Shown: positions 1-6,783, counted from the first letter of the stretch. The stretch: 35,243 bases of DNA from an uncultured bacterium (GCA_902766105.1 CACXCI010000069.1:1-35243); one strand, 5' to 3'. The notes: generated from the sequence alone by a model not told the origin. Made by a program: numbers and translations.

Positions 1-51
1 ATAAAACCTATATTTTTCTTCATAATATTTAACCATTCCCTTCGTCATTTG

Positions 52-80
52 TTGACTAATAATTTTGTTTACTATAACAT
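52..80 (+). promoter_or_regulatory. Promoter of rpmH
   Basis: A TTGACT -35 box (52-57) and a TAACAT -10 box (75-80) are separated by 17 nt. This predicts a start near 87 and a leader of about 35 nt with an AGGA ribosome site at 107-112 before the rpmH ATG. Seen by eye only. Confidence 0.6.
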
Positions 81-121
81 TTGAATTATACGACAAATAA
101 ATAGTAAAAGGAAATAAAATT

Positions 122-274
122 ATGAGACGTACACTAGAAGGAACAAAAAGAAAAAGACAAAACGTTAGCGGTTTCAGAGCAAGAATGTCAACCCCCGGCG
201 GTCGTGAAGTATTAAACAGACGCAGAGCTCGTGGCAGACACAAAATCTCTATTACAGCTAAAAAACGTGCTTAA
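122..274 (+). CDS. rpmH: 50S ribosomal protein L34
   Basis: This 50-residue, very basic protein reads [12 protein letters not shown] at the start and ITAKKRA at the end. The core [20 protein letters not shown] is the L34 signature. L34 is a small protein of the large ribosomal subunit and packs against 23S rRNA. The length is normal for the family (44-50 residues). An AGGA ribosome site lies about 10 nt before the ATG. rnpA follows at 357, the usual bacterial pairing, with an octamer-repeat element in between. The identification is essentially certain. Confidence 0.97.
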   Translation: MRRTLEGTKRKRQNVSGFRARMSTPGGREVLNRRRARGRHKISITAKKRA

Positions 275-276
275 TA

Positions 277-352
277 AGGAAGGCAAGAGGGCAAGAAGCC
301 AAGAAGCCAAGTGAGTAAAAATACCTGACCTCCTGACATCCTGACCTCCTTA
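277..352. repeat. Octamer-periodic inverted repeat element between rpmH and rnpA
   Basis: The left arm (280-311) is four octamers: AAGGCAAG, AGGGCAAG, AAGCCAAG, AAGCCAAG. The right arm (324-347) is three octamers, CCTGACCT, CCTGACAT, CCTGACCT, then CCTTA. Read on the other strand the right arm becomes TAAGG followed by AGGTCAGG-type units, matching TAAGG at 276-279 and about 5 of 8 positions of each left unit. The element is therefore an imperfect inverted repeat with 8-bp periodicity. It resembles the one at 3892-4020. It lies in the rpmH-rnpA leader and could fold in the mRNA. Confidence 0.55.
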
Positions 353-356
353 ATCG

Positions 357-707
357 ATGTTACCAAAGCAATACAGATTAAAAAAAAGAGCCGCTTTTAA
401 GGCTACATATAAAGTTAAAAACTCCACCCACTCGGGCGGAGTAACTTTGTTTGCAGGGATTTTAAAAAAAGAAGAATGTAATACAAAAGTTGGTTTTGTA
501 GTAAGCAAAAAAGTTCACAAAAGAGCCGTTAAGCGTAATCGTTTAAAACGTCTTATGAGAGAAAGTTACAGACTGTTATTAAAAGAAAACAAACTTGGGA
601 ATTCTCAAAAATATTTATCTTTAATTTTTGTAGGTTCAACATCAGCACTTGACAAAGATTTCAAAAGCATTAAGCTTAGTATAGAAAAGATGCTGGAGAG
701 AATTTAA
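357..707 (+). CDS. rnpA: Ribonuclease P protein component
   Basis: RnpA is the protein subunit of ribonuclease P. It helps the RNA subunit bind and cleave the 5' leader of pre-tRNAs in the cytoplasm. The 116-residue length is typical. The protein starts LPKQYRLKKRAAFK and carries VGFVVSKKVHKRAVKRNRLKRL at about residues 45-66, containing the basic RNR motif that defines the family. The ATG has no clear ribosome site, because octamer repeats occupy the space upstream, so the start is supported mainly by family length. The stop codon shares one base with the next ATG (TAATG), so the two genes are probably translationally coupled. Confidence 0.95.
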   Translation: MLPKQYRLKKRAAFKATYKVKNSTHSGGVTLFAGILKKEECNTKVGFVVSKKVHKRAVKRNRLKRLMRESYRLLLKENKLGNSQKYLSLIFVGSTSALDKDFKSIKLSIEKMLERI

Positions 708-1231
708 TGATAGAAGGAATGTTTGTAGATAATATAATGATGCACTCCGAAACAAGAGTGTATCCTGTTGAGCCTCAAGAAACAGCTGGCTTAGAACTCG
801 GTTCGCAAGCTATATACAGATATTCTCTCAGAGAATCCTCTTATCCGACACTTTCTATTGTTGAAGATATACAAGACTCTCAGGGAAATAAAATAGAACC
901 TGGGCATTATGAACTTGCGCTGTCTGATGAAAGAGATTTTTTAATACTTATTCAAGCCAAAAAAGCAATCGCAATTATTCCGGTTTTTAAAGTTGAGGTT
1001 GATATGTCAAGATATGAACAAGTGAGAGATAAAAAAGCCTTAAAACGAGAACTGAAAGAAAAAAAAGAAATAGCAAAGACAAACAGAAAACGTGAAAAAC
1101 AAGGAATGCCGCCAGTTAACGAGGAACAGGACATTTATCAGGAAGCATCTATAGAATACCAACCGGCAGGACAGTATTACCTGATTAAATATGAGCGTGG
1201 AGATACAAGAGCTTGGGGCGCAATAAAGTAA
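707..1231 (+). CDS. Conserved-type protein of unknown function, coupled to rnpA
   Basis: I do not recognise this 174-residue protein. It has no signal peptide or membrane segment. The first two thirds are mixed and look foldable; one stretch, AIAIIPVFKVEVDMS, looks like a beta strand. Residues of about 105-140 are a lysine/glutamate-rich run (KKALKRELKEKKEIAKTNRKREK), probably an exposed helix, and the protein ends in AWGAIK. In many bacteria rnpA is followed by yidD and yidC, but this protein resembles neither. The 1-nt overlap with rnpA suggests co-expression and hints at a link to RNA processing or the membrane insertion locus; that link is inference only. Confidence 0.75.
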   Translation: MIEGMFVDNIMMHSETRVYPVEPQETAGLELGSQAIYRYSLRESSYPTLSIVEDIQDSQGNKIEPGHYELALSDERDFLILIQAKKAIAIIPVFKVEVDMSRYEQVRDKKALKRELKEKKEIAKTNRKREKQGMPPVNEEQDIYQEASIEYQPAGQYYLIKYERGDTRAWGAIK

Positions 1232-1235
1232 AATT

Positions 1236-1260
1236 GTGGTAACTGTATATGAGTTACCAC
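1236..1260 (+). terminator. Hairpin just after the rnpA operon
   Basis: GTGGTAACT (1236-1244) pairs perfectly with AGTTACCAC (1252-1260) around a 7-nt loop. It starts 5 nt after the stop codon. No U-tract follows, so it may act as a weak terminator or 3' stabiliser. The same stem, GTGGTAAC/GTTACCAC, recurs at 20483-20500, so it may belong to a repeat family. Confidence 0.4.
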
Positions 1261-1398
1261 AGAAAATAGTAAGACCTAACAACCCTGAACTTTTTTCATT
1301 ATTGTCAATAATAATTTTTGAAGCATAGAGCAAGACGCAGTAAATAATTGCTGTTTGTCCTGAAATATAGTTGTCCGGGCATAAATTAGGAGGGAGTC

Positions 1399-1563
1399 TT
1401 GCAAAAATATAATACCATAATCGGAAAACTTTTGTCAGAGGTTAATCGTAAGAAATTCAACAAAATTGTGGATAAATACAAAGGCAATTCTGTTATTAAA
1501 AATTATCCTATTGGAAATATTTTGTATTCTGCTGTCAGTATAGTAATGCCGACCTACTTTTAA
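1399..1563 (+). pseudogene. Relic of an IS4-type transposase N-terminus (DUF4372-like)
   Basis: Starting at a TTG behind AGGAGGG, the frame reads LQKYNTIIGKLLSEVNRKKF and continues NKIVDKYKGNSVIKNY for 54 codons, then stops. This resembles the N-terminal domain (DUF4372) of IS4-type transposases, which typically has FxQLLxxIPRxxFxxLVxKYxGD followed by a catalytic domain of about 300 residues. Here everything after about residue 45 is missing. The frame runs out beside TGCCGACCTAC (1548-1558), which is half of the GTAG-tagged REP hairpin found elsewhere in the window. It is most likely a decayed, truncated insertion sequence. It could still be read as a short ORF with a good ribosome site. Confidence 0.55.
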
Positions 1564-1588
1564 ACATAAAATAGTATATAATTACTTT

Positions 1589-2155
1589 TTATTTCATATC
1601 CTTAACAAATTGTGGAATTTGATTTTTTGCCATTTGCATCTGCATGTATTGTTCTTGCAATTTTGCCTTTTCTTCAGATGTTGCACTTTTTGCTTTATCG
1701 TTCATTTGAGTATAAAGCTCTCTTTCGGCTTCGTTACTTTTAATGTAGACATCCATATCCTTTGAGTGTTTATGTGCGTTAATGTTGCCTTCATAGTTGA
1801 TTTTTGGTGACTTAAAGAGTGTATATAGAATTGCAACTCCGCCAATGAACATCATTACTAAACCGCCAAAAATACCAACACCATATAATGCTCGTCTTCC
1901 ACCTTTTACATTTTTGTGGTTTCTTTCTAATATTTTATCTGTGCCTTTGCTCAATTCATCAACTACAAAATCACCGTCTAAAATTTCAAACAAAAGTTTA
2001 GCGCCCAAACCCAAACCTGCAATAAAAGTAGCTGTAACGAGTTTTGATTTTTCTCCAGCTTTTGATACCGGATTTGTATTTTTATTGTCAGCTTTCTGCA
2101 AGTTTGATTGAGATGTAAATGGGGTTATATAATTTTGTACGGCAGAAATTTGCAT
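1589..2155 (-). CDS. Small membrane protein, unknown function (FTS-type N-terminus)
   Basis: This 188-residue protein of unknown function starts MQISAVQNYITPFTSQSNLQ. That N-terminus resembles its upstream neighbour and the protein at 30495-30851. Two hydrophobic segments are visible: TATFIAGLGLGAKLLFEI (about residues 42-59) and GVGIFGGLVMMFIGGVAILYTLF (about 91-113). The C-terminal 75 residues are polar and probably helical, with KDMDVYIKSNEAERELY matching the [15 protein letters not shown] region of the neighbour. The two genes abut exactly (TAA then ATG), so they are probably an old tandem duplication and are translationally coupled. No enzymatic motif is visible. Confidence 0.8.
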   Translation of the reverse strand: MQISAVQNYITPFTSQSNLQKADNKNTNPVSKAGEKSKLVTATFIAGLGLGAKLLFEILDGDFVVDELSKGTDKILERNHKNVKGGRRALYGVGIFGGLVMMFIGGVAILYTLFKSPKINYEGNINAHKHSKDMDVYIKSNEAERELYTQMNDKAKSATSEEKAKLQEQYMQMQMAKNQIPQFVKDMK

Positions 2156-2629
2156 TTAGTTTGCACCTTTTATCAACATTCCGTTTCCGTTATTTGCCAT
2201 TTGAACTGTTGTATAATGGTTAATTTTTGTATCTAAATCAACATCTTCATCTTTAACTTCGTTATTTACTTCTTCCATAATATTGGATTTTAATTCTCTG
2301 TCACGAGTAAATACATCCATTTCTTTTTCTCTTGTAAAAGCTTTTACACTTGTATCGTATAATTTAGCAGGTAATGTTAATGCTAAAACACCTAAGCCTA
2401 CCAATGTTCCGATACCGCCCAATTTCAAAGCTCTATGTGCAGAACCAGATTTGATAAACAAAGTGCTGATTCCTGCTGCGGTTGCACCGGCTAAAGCACT
2501 CCCTCCAATTGAACCCCAGATAGCTAATCCTTTTTCTGTTTTTCTGCTTATCGGGTTTTCGTATTCACCTTTTTTTGATGTAAAATTCGGACGTGTTGTA
2601 TTGTAACCGTTAATTGCTGAAATTTTCAT
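2156..2629 (-). CDS. Small membrane protein, unknown function, paralogue of the gene at 1589-2155
   Basis: This 157-residue protein starts [20 protein letters not shown]. It then has hydrophobic segments at about residues 34-60 ([20 protein letters not shown]) and 68-90 ([20 protein letters not shown]). The tail is charged and contains [19 protein letters not shown]. Layout and tail resemble the downstream neighbour. An AAGGAG ribosome site precedes the ATG, and a TATAAT box lies at 2660-2665 on the minus strand. The gene is divergent from efp. The N-terminal signature suggests a family trait of this lineage; the molecular function is unknown. Confidence 0.82.
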   Translation of the reverse strand: MKISAINGYNTTRPNFTSKKGEYENPISRKTEKGLAIWGSIGGSALAGATAAGISTLFIKSGSAHRALKLGGIGTLVGLGVLALTLPAKLYDTSVKAFTREKEMDVFTRDRELKSNIMEEVNNEVKDEDVDLDTKINHYTTVQMANNGNGMLIKGAN

Positions 2630-2659
2630 ATATTTACTCCTTTATCATGTGTGTTGTTC

Positions 2660-2665
2660 ATTATA
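2660..2665 (-). promoter_or_regulatory. -10 box of the membrane-protein pair
   Basis: On the minus strand TATAAT occurs about 30 nt before the ATG at 2629, giving a leader of roughly 24 nt with an AAGGAG ribosome site. No convincing -35 box is visible. Confidence 0.45.
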
Positions 2666-2716
2666 AATCAAAAAATAAAAATTTTTGCCACATCATGTTA
2701 CAAATTTTTTGGTTTT

Positions 2717-2745
2717 TTGAAAAAATAAAATATTTATGTTATTAT
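2717..2745 (+). promoter_or_regulatory. Promoter of efp (accB accC)
   Basis: TTGAAA (2717-2722) and TATTAT (2740-2745) are exactly 17 nt apart. Transcription should begin near 2752, giving a leader of about 36 nt that contains AAGGGG before the efp ATG at 2788. This is a conventional leader, unlike the leaderless genes in this window. Confidence 0.65.
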
Positions 2746-2787
2746 GAATACCACAGAAGAAGATTACTTATTAATAAGGGGAAAAAT

Positions 2788-3345
2788 ATGATATCAGTAA
2801 ATGATTTTAAAACAGGTTTGACACTTGAGCTGGACAATGGATTGTGGTCAGTTGTTGAATTTCTGCACGTAAAACCGGGTAAGGGTGCAGCATTTGTGCG
2901 CTCAAAATTGAAAAACGTTGTAACCGGTCAAGTTGTAGAAAAAACTTTCAGAGCCGGCGAAAAAGTTGCAAAAGCAACATTAGACAGACGTGAAATGCAA
3001 TATTTATACAAAGAAGGTTCATCATACGTTATGATGGACAATGAAACTTATGATCAAACACACGTTGACGAAGCTCAAATCGGAAGCGGTGTTAAATATT
3101 TAAAAGAGAATATGAATGTTATGATATTAACTCACGAAGGCAGAATTATTGGTGTAGATATCCCTGCTCACGTTGAATTAGAGGTTGTTGATACTCCACC
3201 TGCAGAAAAAGGAAATACTGCTCAAGGCGGTACAAAACCTGCTACATTAGAAACAGGTGCTGTTGTTAATGTACCGTTCTTCGTTTCAAATGGTGATGTA
3301 ATCAGAGTTGATACCAGAACTAATGAATACTTAGACAGAGTTTAA
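2788..3345 (+). CDS. efp: Translation elongation factor P
   Basis: EF-P binds stalled ribosomes between the P and E sites and relieves stalling at polyproline stretches. The protein is 185 residues, the normal length, when started at the ATG at 2788, which follows AAGGGG. A longer in-frame reading back to 2614 runs through the promoter and is rejected. The N-terminal domain carries the loop [10 protein letters not shown] at about residues 29-38; its lysine is the residue normally modified in EpmA-type systems. The C-terminal domain ends with the usual [20 protein letters not shown]. accB and accC follow, an order common in cyanobacteria and many other bacteria. Confidence 0.97.
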   Translation: MISVNDFKTGLTLELDNGLWSVVEFLHVKPGKGAAFVRSKLKNVVTGQVVEKTFRAGEKVAKATLDRREMQYLYKEGSSYVMMDNETYDQTHVDEAQIGSGVKYLKENMNVMILTHEGRIIGVDIPAHVELEVVDTPPAEKGNTAQGGTKPATLETGAVVNVPFFVSNGDVIRVDTRTNEYLDRV

Positions 3346-3356
3346 TGATAATATAG

Positions 3357-3376
3357 GTCGGCATTGCTATGCCGAC
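3357..3376. repeat. REP-like hairpin downstream of efp
   Basis: GTCGGCAT (3357-3364) pairs with ATGCCGAC (3369-3376) around a TGCT loop. It is flanked by TAG on the left and A on the right. The same TAGGTCGG...CCGACA frame recurs at 5539-5558 and 10971-10988. It lies between efp and accB and has no U-tract, so it is more likely a repeat element than a terminator. Confidence 0.6.
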
Positions 3377-3434
3377 ACTATAATTATGGAGTGGGATGGT
3401 TGCTCCATTATTTAATATAAAAAAGGAAAAAACA

Positions 3435-3890
3435 ATGAAATTTGATACAGATTATATAGAAAAATTAGCAAATATTATAGCAAATACGGGCTTAACCGAA
3501 ATATCTTTAGAAGATGGCGAGCAGGCTATTACAATGAGAAAAGATATGATTGTAACATCAGCTCCTCAGGTTGTAGCGCAAGCTGCAACTCCTGTGGTAC
3601 AGGCGGCACCTTCAGGTCAGGCTCCTGCTGCCAAATCGGATGTTCCGGCTAAAAAAGGAACACCTATAACATCCCCAATGGTTGGAACTTTCTACAAAGC
3701 TCCTTCTCCTGATGCTGAACCGTTCGTCGGTGTAGGTTCATCAATTAAAGCCGGAGATGTTGTTTGTATCGTTGAAGCTATGAAAATGATGAACGAAATC
3801 GAATCTGAGGTTTCAGGTAAGGTCGTTGAAATATGTGTAGAAGACGGTCAACCTGTTGAATTCGGTCAAGTTCTGATGTATGTAGAGTAA
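3435..3890 (+). CDS. accB: Biotin carboxyl carrier protein of acetyl-CoA carboxylase
   Basis: AccB carries the biotin that shuttles CO2 from biotin carboxylase (AccC) to the carboxyltransferase, the first committed step of fatty acid synthesis. Starting at the ATG at 3435, which has AAGGA 8 nt upstream, gives 151 residues, normal for the family. An earlier ATG at 3396 has no ribosome site. The protein has a helical N-terminus, an Ala/Pro linker (about residues 42-75) and a C-terminal biotinyl domain. EAMKMMNE holds the biotinylated lysine, Lys117 by my count. accC follows after 177 bp filled by a repeat element. Confidence 0.96.
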   Translation: MKFDTDYIEKLANIIANTGLTEISLEDGEQAITMRKDMIVTSAPQVVAQAATPVVQAAPSGQAPAAKSDVPAKKGTPITSPMVGTFYKAPSPDAEPFVGVGSSIKAGDVVCIVEAMKMMNEIESEVSGKVVEICVEDGQPVEFGQVLMYVE

Positions 3891-3891
3891 A

Positions 3892-4020
3892 AAGTCGGCA
3901 AGACATTAAGACGCTAAGTCTGTAAGTTCTTATCAGATAATTAATGTTAATAATAATCGTGTTGAATTGAAAATAACTAAATACTGAAATGAACTTAACG
4001 TCCTAACGTCTTATAGACTT
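3892..4020. repeat. Octamer-periodic inverted repeat between accB and accC
   Basis: The left arm (3892-3931) is five octamers in a row: AAGTCGGC, AAGACATT, AAGACGCT, AAGTCTGT, AAGTTCTT. The right arm (3989-4020), read on the minus strand, is four: AAGTCTAT, AAGACGTT, AGGACGTT, AAGTTCAT. Units 1, 2, 3 and 5 of the left arm line up in order with units 1 to 4 of the right arm, as if one unit was gained or lost. The arms can pair across a 57-nt loop. The shared unit core is A-R-G-N-C, as in the element at 277-352. It lies inside the accBC transcript. Confidence 0.65.
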
Positions 4021-4067
4021 TAAATATATAGTGGTTAGGCATAATCGCTTAACAAAGAGGAACTAAA

Positions 4068-5426
4068 ATGTTTAGAAAAGTTTTGATAGCAAATAGAGGC
4101 GAAATCGCCGTAAGAATTATAAGGGCATGTAGAGAACTTGGAATACCAACGGTTGCAATATATTCTCAGGCGGATGCAAATTCTTTGCATGTCAGACTTG
4201 CCACTGAGGCATATTGTATAGGACCGGCAAAAAGTGCAGACAGTTACTTGAGTATTCCGGCAATAATGTCAGCGGCAATGGTATCAGGTGCTGATGCAAT
4301 TCACCCGGGATATGGGTTTATGTCAGAAAGAGCTGATTTTGTCGAAATTTGCGAAAAACAAGGTATAAAATTTATCGGACCAAGTTCTGATGCTATGCGC
4401 AAAATGGGCGATAAAGCTACAGCACGTAAGACAATGATTGAAAATGATGTCCCTGTTACTCCGGGTACAGGTATTGTTAATACGCCTGAAGAAGTTCAAG
4501 AGTTTGCTAACAGAGTAGGGTATCCGATAATTTTGAAAGCAACAGCTGGCGGCGGCGGAAAAGGTATGAGAATTTGCCGCAATGATGATGAGGTTAAAAC
4601 TAATATGGAACTTTGCCAAGCAGAAGCTAAAAATTTCTTTGGTAATCCTGATGTTTATGCTGAAAAATATCTTGAAAATCCTCGTCATATTGAAGTTCAG
4701 ATTTTAGGCGACAGTTTTGGTAATGTTGTTCATTTGGGCGAAAGAGATTGTTCTATCCAAAGACGTCACCAAAAATTATTGGAAGAAGCACCATCTCCTG
4801 CGATTGATGAAGAAACAAGAGCTCAGATGGGTGCTGCTGCTGTTCGTGCCGCTAAAGCTATCAACTATGAAGGTGCGGGAACTTGCGAATTCTTGCTTGA
4901 TCACGATGGCAGTTGGTATTTTATGGAAATGAATACCCGTGTTCAGGTTGAACATTGCGTAACTGAAATGATTTCAGGCGTTGATATCGTAAGAGAACAA
5001 ATTATGATAGCATCAGGCGAGCCTTTAAGTTATAAACAAGAAGATATTCACCTAAAAGGACATGCAATCGAATGTCGTATCAACGCTGAAAATCCTGCAA
5101 AAGGTTTCATGCCAAACCCGGGTGTAATCTCAGGTTATTTAGCACCGGGAGGTTATGGTGTCAGAGTGGATTCTCATGTTTACCAAGATTACGAAATCCC
5201 GCCATATTACGATTCAATGATAGGTAAATTGATATGCTGGGGACGAGACAGAAACGAAGCTCGCCGCAGAATGTATCGTGCATTGAAAGAATATGTTATC
5301 ACAGGTGTTGAAACAACTTTGCCGTTCCACCAAGATATTATTGAAGATGAAGTATTTATGAGCGGTAATTTTAATACCGGATTTATAGAAGAATACTACA
5401 AACGCAAAGGTATCAAAGAGGGGTAA
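4068..5426 (+). CDS. accC: Biotin carboxylase subunit of acetyl-CoA carboxylase
   Basis: AccC is the ATP-grasp enzyme that carboxylates the biotin of AccB with bicarbonate and ATP. It is 452 residues, typical for the family. It starts MFRKVLIANRGEIAVRIIRA. The glycine-rich ATP loop KATAGGGGKGM lies at about residues 158-167. The metal and bicarbonate site EMNTRVQVEH lies at about 287-296, and the C-terminal domain includes IECRINAE and YYDSMIGKL. A ribosome site AGAGGA lies upstream. It is the third gene of the efp-accB-accC set. The carboxyltransferase genes accA and accD are not in this window. Confidence 0.97.
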   Translation: MFRKVLIANRGEIAVRIIRACRELGIPTVAIYSQADANSLHVRLATEAYCIGPAKSADSYLSIPAIMSAAMVSGADAIHPGYGFMSERADFVEICEKQGIKFIGPSSDAMRKMGDKATARKTMIENDVPVTPGTGIVNTPEEVQEFANRVGYPIILKATAGGGGKGMRICRNDDEVKTNMELCQAEAKNFFGNPDVYAEKYLENPRHIEVQILGDSFGNVVHLGERDCSIQRRHQKLLEEAPSPAIDEETRAQMGAAAVRAAKAINYEGAGTCEFLLDHDGSWYFMEMNTRVQVEHCVTEMISGVDIVREQIMIASGEPLSYKQEDIHLKGHAIECRINAENPAKGFMPNPGVISGYLAPGGYGVRVDSHVYQDYEIPPYYDSMIGKLICWGRDRNEARRRMYRALKEYVITGVETTLPFHQDIIEDEVFMSGNFNTGFIEEYYKRKGIKEG

Positions 5427-5435
5427 ATGGTAATA

Positions 5436-5458
5436 TTGGGCAGGTATGCCCAACCTAC
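5436..5458. repeat. REP hairpin with GTAG tag, downstream of accC
   Basis: TTGGGCA (5436-5442) pairs with TGCCCAA (5447-5453) around a 4-nt loop. On the minus strand the hairpin is preceded by GTAGG (5454-5458), the GTAG tag typical of REPs handled by RAYT transposases. It is the first of three hairpins between accC and the RAYT gene. Confidence 0.55.
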
Positions 5459-5538
5459 AGGGATTTATGACTATTTCATAGATTTAGACTGTTCCTCACC
5501 TACCCTACCCCACAAGGGATGAATCTGTTAATAATTAG

Positions 5539-5558
5539 GTCGGTGTTACCACGCCGAC
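5539..5558. repeat. REP-like hairpin (GTCGG type)
   Basis: GTCGGTGT pairs with ACGCCGAC with one G-U pair and a TACC loop. It is flanked by TTAG and A, as in the hairpins at 3357 and 10971. The stem differs from its relatives at paired positions, which suggests selection for pairing. Confidence 0.55.
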
Positions 5559-5609
5559 AAATGTGTAAGTTAAGTTTTCAGCCTAACAAAATTTTAATAT
5601 TATAGCCAT

Positions 5610-5640
5610 GTAGGGTGGGCAAAGCGAAGCGTGCCCACCT
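5610..5640. repeat. REP with GTAG tag immediately upstream of the RAYT gene
   Basis: GTAG (5610-5613) is followed by GGTGGGCA (5614-5621), which pairs with TGCCCACC (5632-5639). Apart from its loop (GA instead of ATCA) it is identical to the reverse complement of the copy inside the RAYT gene at 5936-5966. It ends 14 nt before the gene's -10 region. Confidence 0.75.
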
Positions 5641-5653
5641 TCATATAATCTTG

Positions 5654-5662
5654 TGGTATAAT
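5654..5662 (+). promoter_or_regulatory. Extended -10 promoter of the RAYT gene, leaderless
   Basis: TGG-TATAAT (5654-5662) ends 6 nt before the ATG at 5669, so the predicted transcription start is the A of the ATG. The -35 position falls in the REP and does not match consensus. Confidence 0.65.
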
Positions 5663-5668
5663 TAAAAT

Positions 5669-6217
5669 ATGTCAAATTATAAAAGGTTTTTCAGCAAAGA
5701 TTATAATATAATTTTTTTCACAATAGTAACGAACAATCGTATTCCTGTTCTTATCAATAATATAGAAATTTTGCGAAAATCTTTTTTATATGCAAAAAGA
5801 AAGCACTTGTTTGAAATTGTTTCATGTGTTGTGTTAAATGACCACATACATTTAATTTTAAAATTACAAAACACAAACGATTATCCTGAAATAATTCGCT
5901 TAATAAAATATTATTTTTCAATACATATTAAAAATGGTGGGCACGCTGATGCTTTGCCCACCCTACAAAATTTCTGCAGTAAAAGAAAAAAACGAGAAAA
6001 AGGGGTTTGGCAAAGACGTTATTGGGAACATACAATTCGTGATGAAGCCGACTTTAACAAACATATCGACTATATTCATTACAACCCCGTAAAACATGGT
6101 TATGTTAAAAAGGCAAAAGACTGGCAATACTCAACATTTAAAAAGTTTGTTTTGGATGGGTTTTATGATGAAAATTGGTGTGATTTTTCAAACGTAAAAG
6201 ATTTAGATTTTGAATAG
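5669..6217 (+). CDS. REP-associated tyrosine transposase (RAYT, IS200-like Y1 family)
   Basis: RAYTs are domesticated relatives of IS200/IS605 transposases that nick single-stranded REP hairpins. The protein is 182 residues. The metal-binding HUH motif is LNDHIHLIL (His59, His61). The C-terminal signature WQRRYWEHTIRDEADFNKHI continues DYIHYNPVKHGYV; Tyr135 is the likely nucleophile. Residues 90-100 (GGHADALPTLQ) are encoded by a REP copy inserted in frame. REPs with GTAG tags sit just upstream, as expected for a RAYT with its substrates. No insertion-sequence ends are visible. The stop lies 4 nt from the convergent transglycosylase gene. Confidence 0.9.
   Translation: MSNYKRFFSKDYNIIFFTIVTNNRIPVLINNIEILRKSFLYAKRKHLFEIVSCVVLNDHIHLILKLQNTNDYPEIIRLIKYYFSIHIKNGGHADALPTLQNFCSKRKKREKGVWQRRYWEHTIRDEADFNKHIDYIHYNPVKHGYVKKAKDWQYSTFKKFVLDGFYDENWCDFSNVKDLDFE
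5936..5966. repeat. REP copy inside the RAYT coding sequence
   Basis: GGTGGGCA (5936-5943) pairs with TTGCCCACC (5954-5962) and is followed by CTAC, the GTAG tag on the minus strand. It is in inverted orientation relative to the REP at 5610-5640 and adds residues GGHADALPTLQ without breaking the frame. Confidence 0.8.
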
Positions 6218-6221
6218 TAAC

Positions 6222-6683
6222 TTAAAGACCTGTTTGTTTATATCTTCTGTAATCGGACATTATTCTTGAAACAAAGTGTTTGGAATGCCTTGGGATAGTA
6301 TTGTTGCATCTTGTAATAGCATCGGGGCCTGAATTGTATGCTGCAACAGCAAGCTCCATTGAGCCGAATTTGTTATACATGTTTTTGTAATATGTAATTC
6401 CGCCTTTTACGTTATCTTCAAGATTATATGGGTTCAAACCCATATTTTTTGCTGTTGTCGGTGATAATTGAAACACTCCGATGTGTCCGCATGAACTTTT
6501 TATATCCTGCCTGAAGCCTGATTCTGTTTTTGCAATACTCAGCATAATTTCAGGTTCTACTCCCATTGTTTTTGATTGATTGATGATATTTTGCTTAATT
6601 TCTTCTTGCGTTGCGGCAAAACAAATTCCTGTAGTTGATAGTGCAAGAACAAATGTTAATAAACCTTTGATTAAATTTTTCAA
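6222..6683 (-). CDS. Secreted lytic transglycosylase, SLT family
   Basis: It cleaves the glycan strands of peptidoglycan in the periplasm. The protein is 153 residues with a signal peptide (MKNLIKGLLTFVLALSTTGI, likely cut after CFAA). The SLT domain has the catalytic Glu54 in AKTESGF, GVFQLSP (about 69-75, in place of the common GLMQL) and AYNSGP (about 115-120). The start is a TTG at 6683, chosen because it follows AGGGG and opens the signal peptide. A compact single-domain enzyme of this kind may be housekeeping or serve envelope-spanning machines; the context does not decide. It has its own promoter and converges on the RAYT gene. Confidence 0.9.
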   Translation of the reverse strand: MKNLIKGLLTFVLALSTTGICFAATQEEIKQNIINQSKTMGVEPEIMLSIAKTESGFRQDIKSSCGHIGVFQLSPTTAKNMGLNPYNLEDNVKGGITYYKNMYNKFGSMELAVAAYNSGPDAITRCNNTIPRHSKHFVSRIMSDYRRYKQTGL

Positions 6684-6726
6684 TATATAAACCCCTATAA
6701 AATAAATTGCTCAATCTTATTTTATT

Positions 6727-6735
6727 ATTATAACA
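6727..6735 (-). promoter_or_regulatory. Extended -10 box of the transglycosylase gene
   Basis: On the minus strand TGT-TATAAT reads from 6735 to 6727, about 43 nt before the TTG start, leaving a leader of about 37 nt with AGGGG. Confidence 0.5.
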
Positions 6736-6746
6736 TAAATATTCTA

Positions 6747-6777
6747 TTGCCAATCTGTCGGTATTTTGTAGTAGAAT
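6747..6777 (+). promoter_or_regulatory. Promoter of folC, leaderless
   Basis: TTGCCA (6747-6752) and TAGAAT (6772-6777) are 19 nt apart. The -10 box ends 6 nt before the folC ATG at 6784, and the intervening bases are TATTTT with no ribosome site. The transcript should start at the ATG. Confidence 0.55.
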
Positions 6778-6783
6778 TATTTT

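Noticed and set aside
1467-1475. A perfect TGTGGATAA (DnaA box) near rpmH-rnpA, suggesting an origin
   Set aside because: It is a single box, and it lies within the transposase-like coding relic, where the same bases encode VDK. No cluster of boxes or AT-rich unwinding region was seen.
3357-3376. Hairpin after efp as a transcription terminator
   Set aside because: No T-run follows, and the same framed hairpin recurs at other sites, including one followed by A's. A repeat element is the better explanation.
4323-4688. Open frames opposite accC, and similar antisense frames at 1797-2111, 16862-17149 and 28081-28536
   Set aside because: They lie fully opposite strong genes, lack ribosome sites and encode low-complexity or codon-mirrored sequence.
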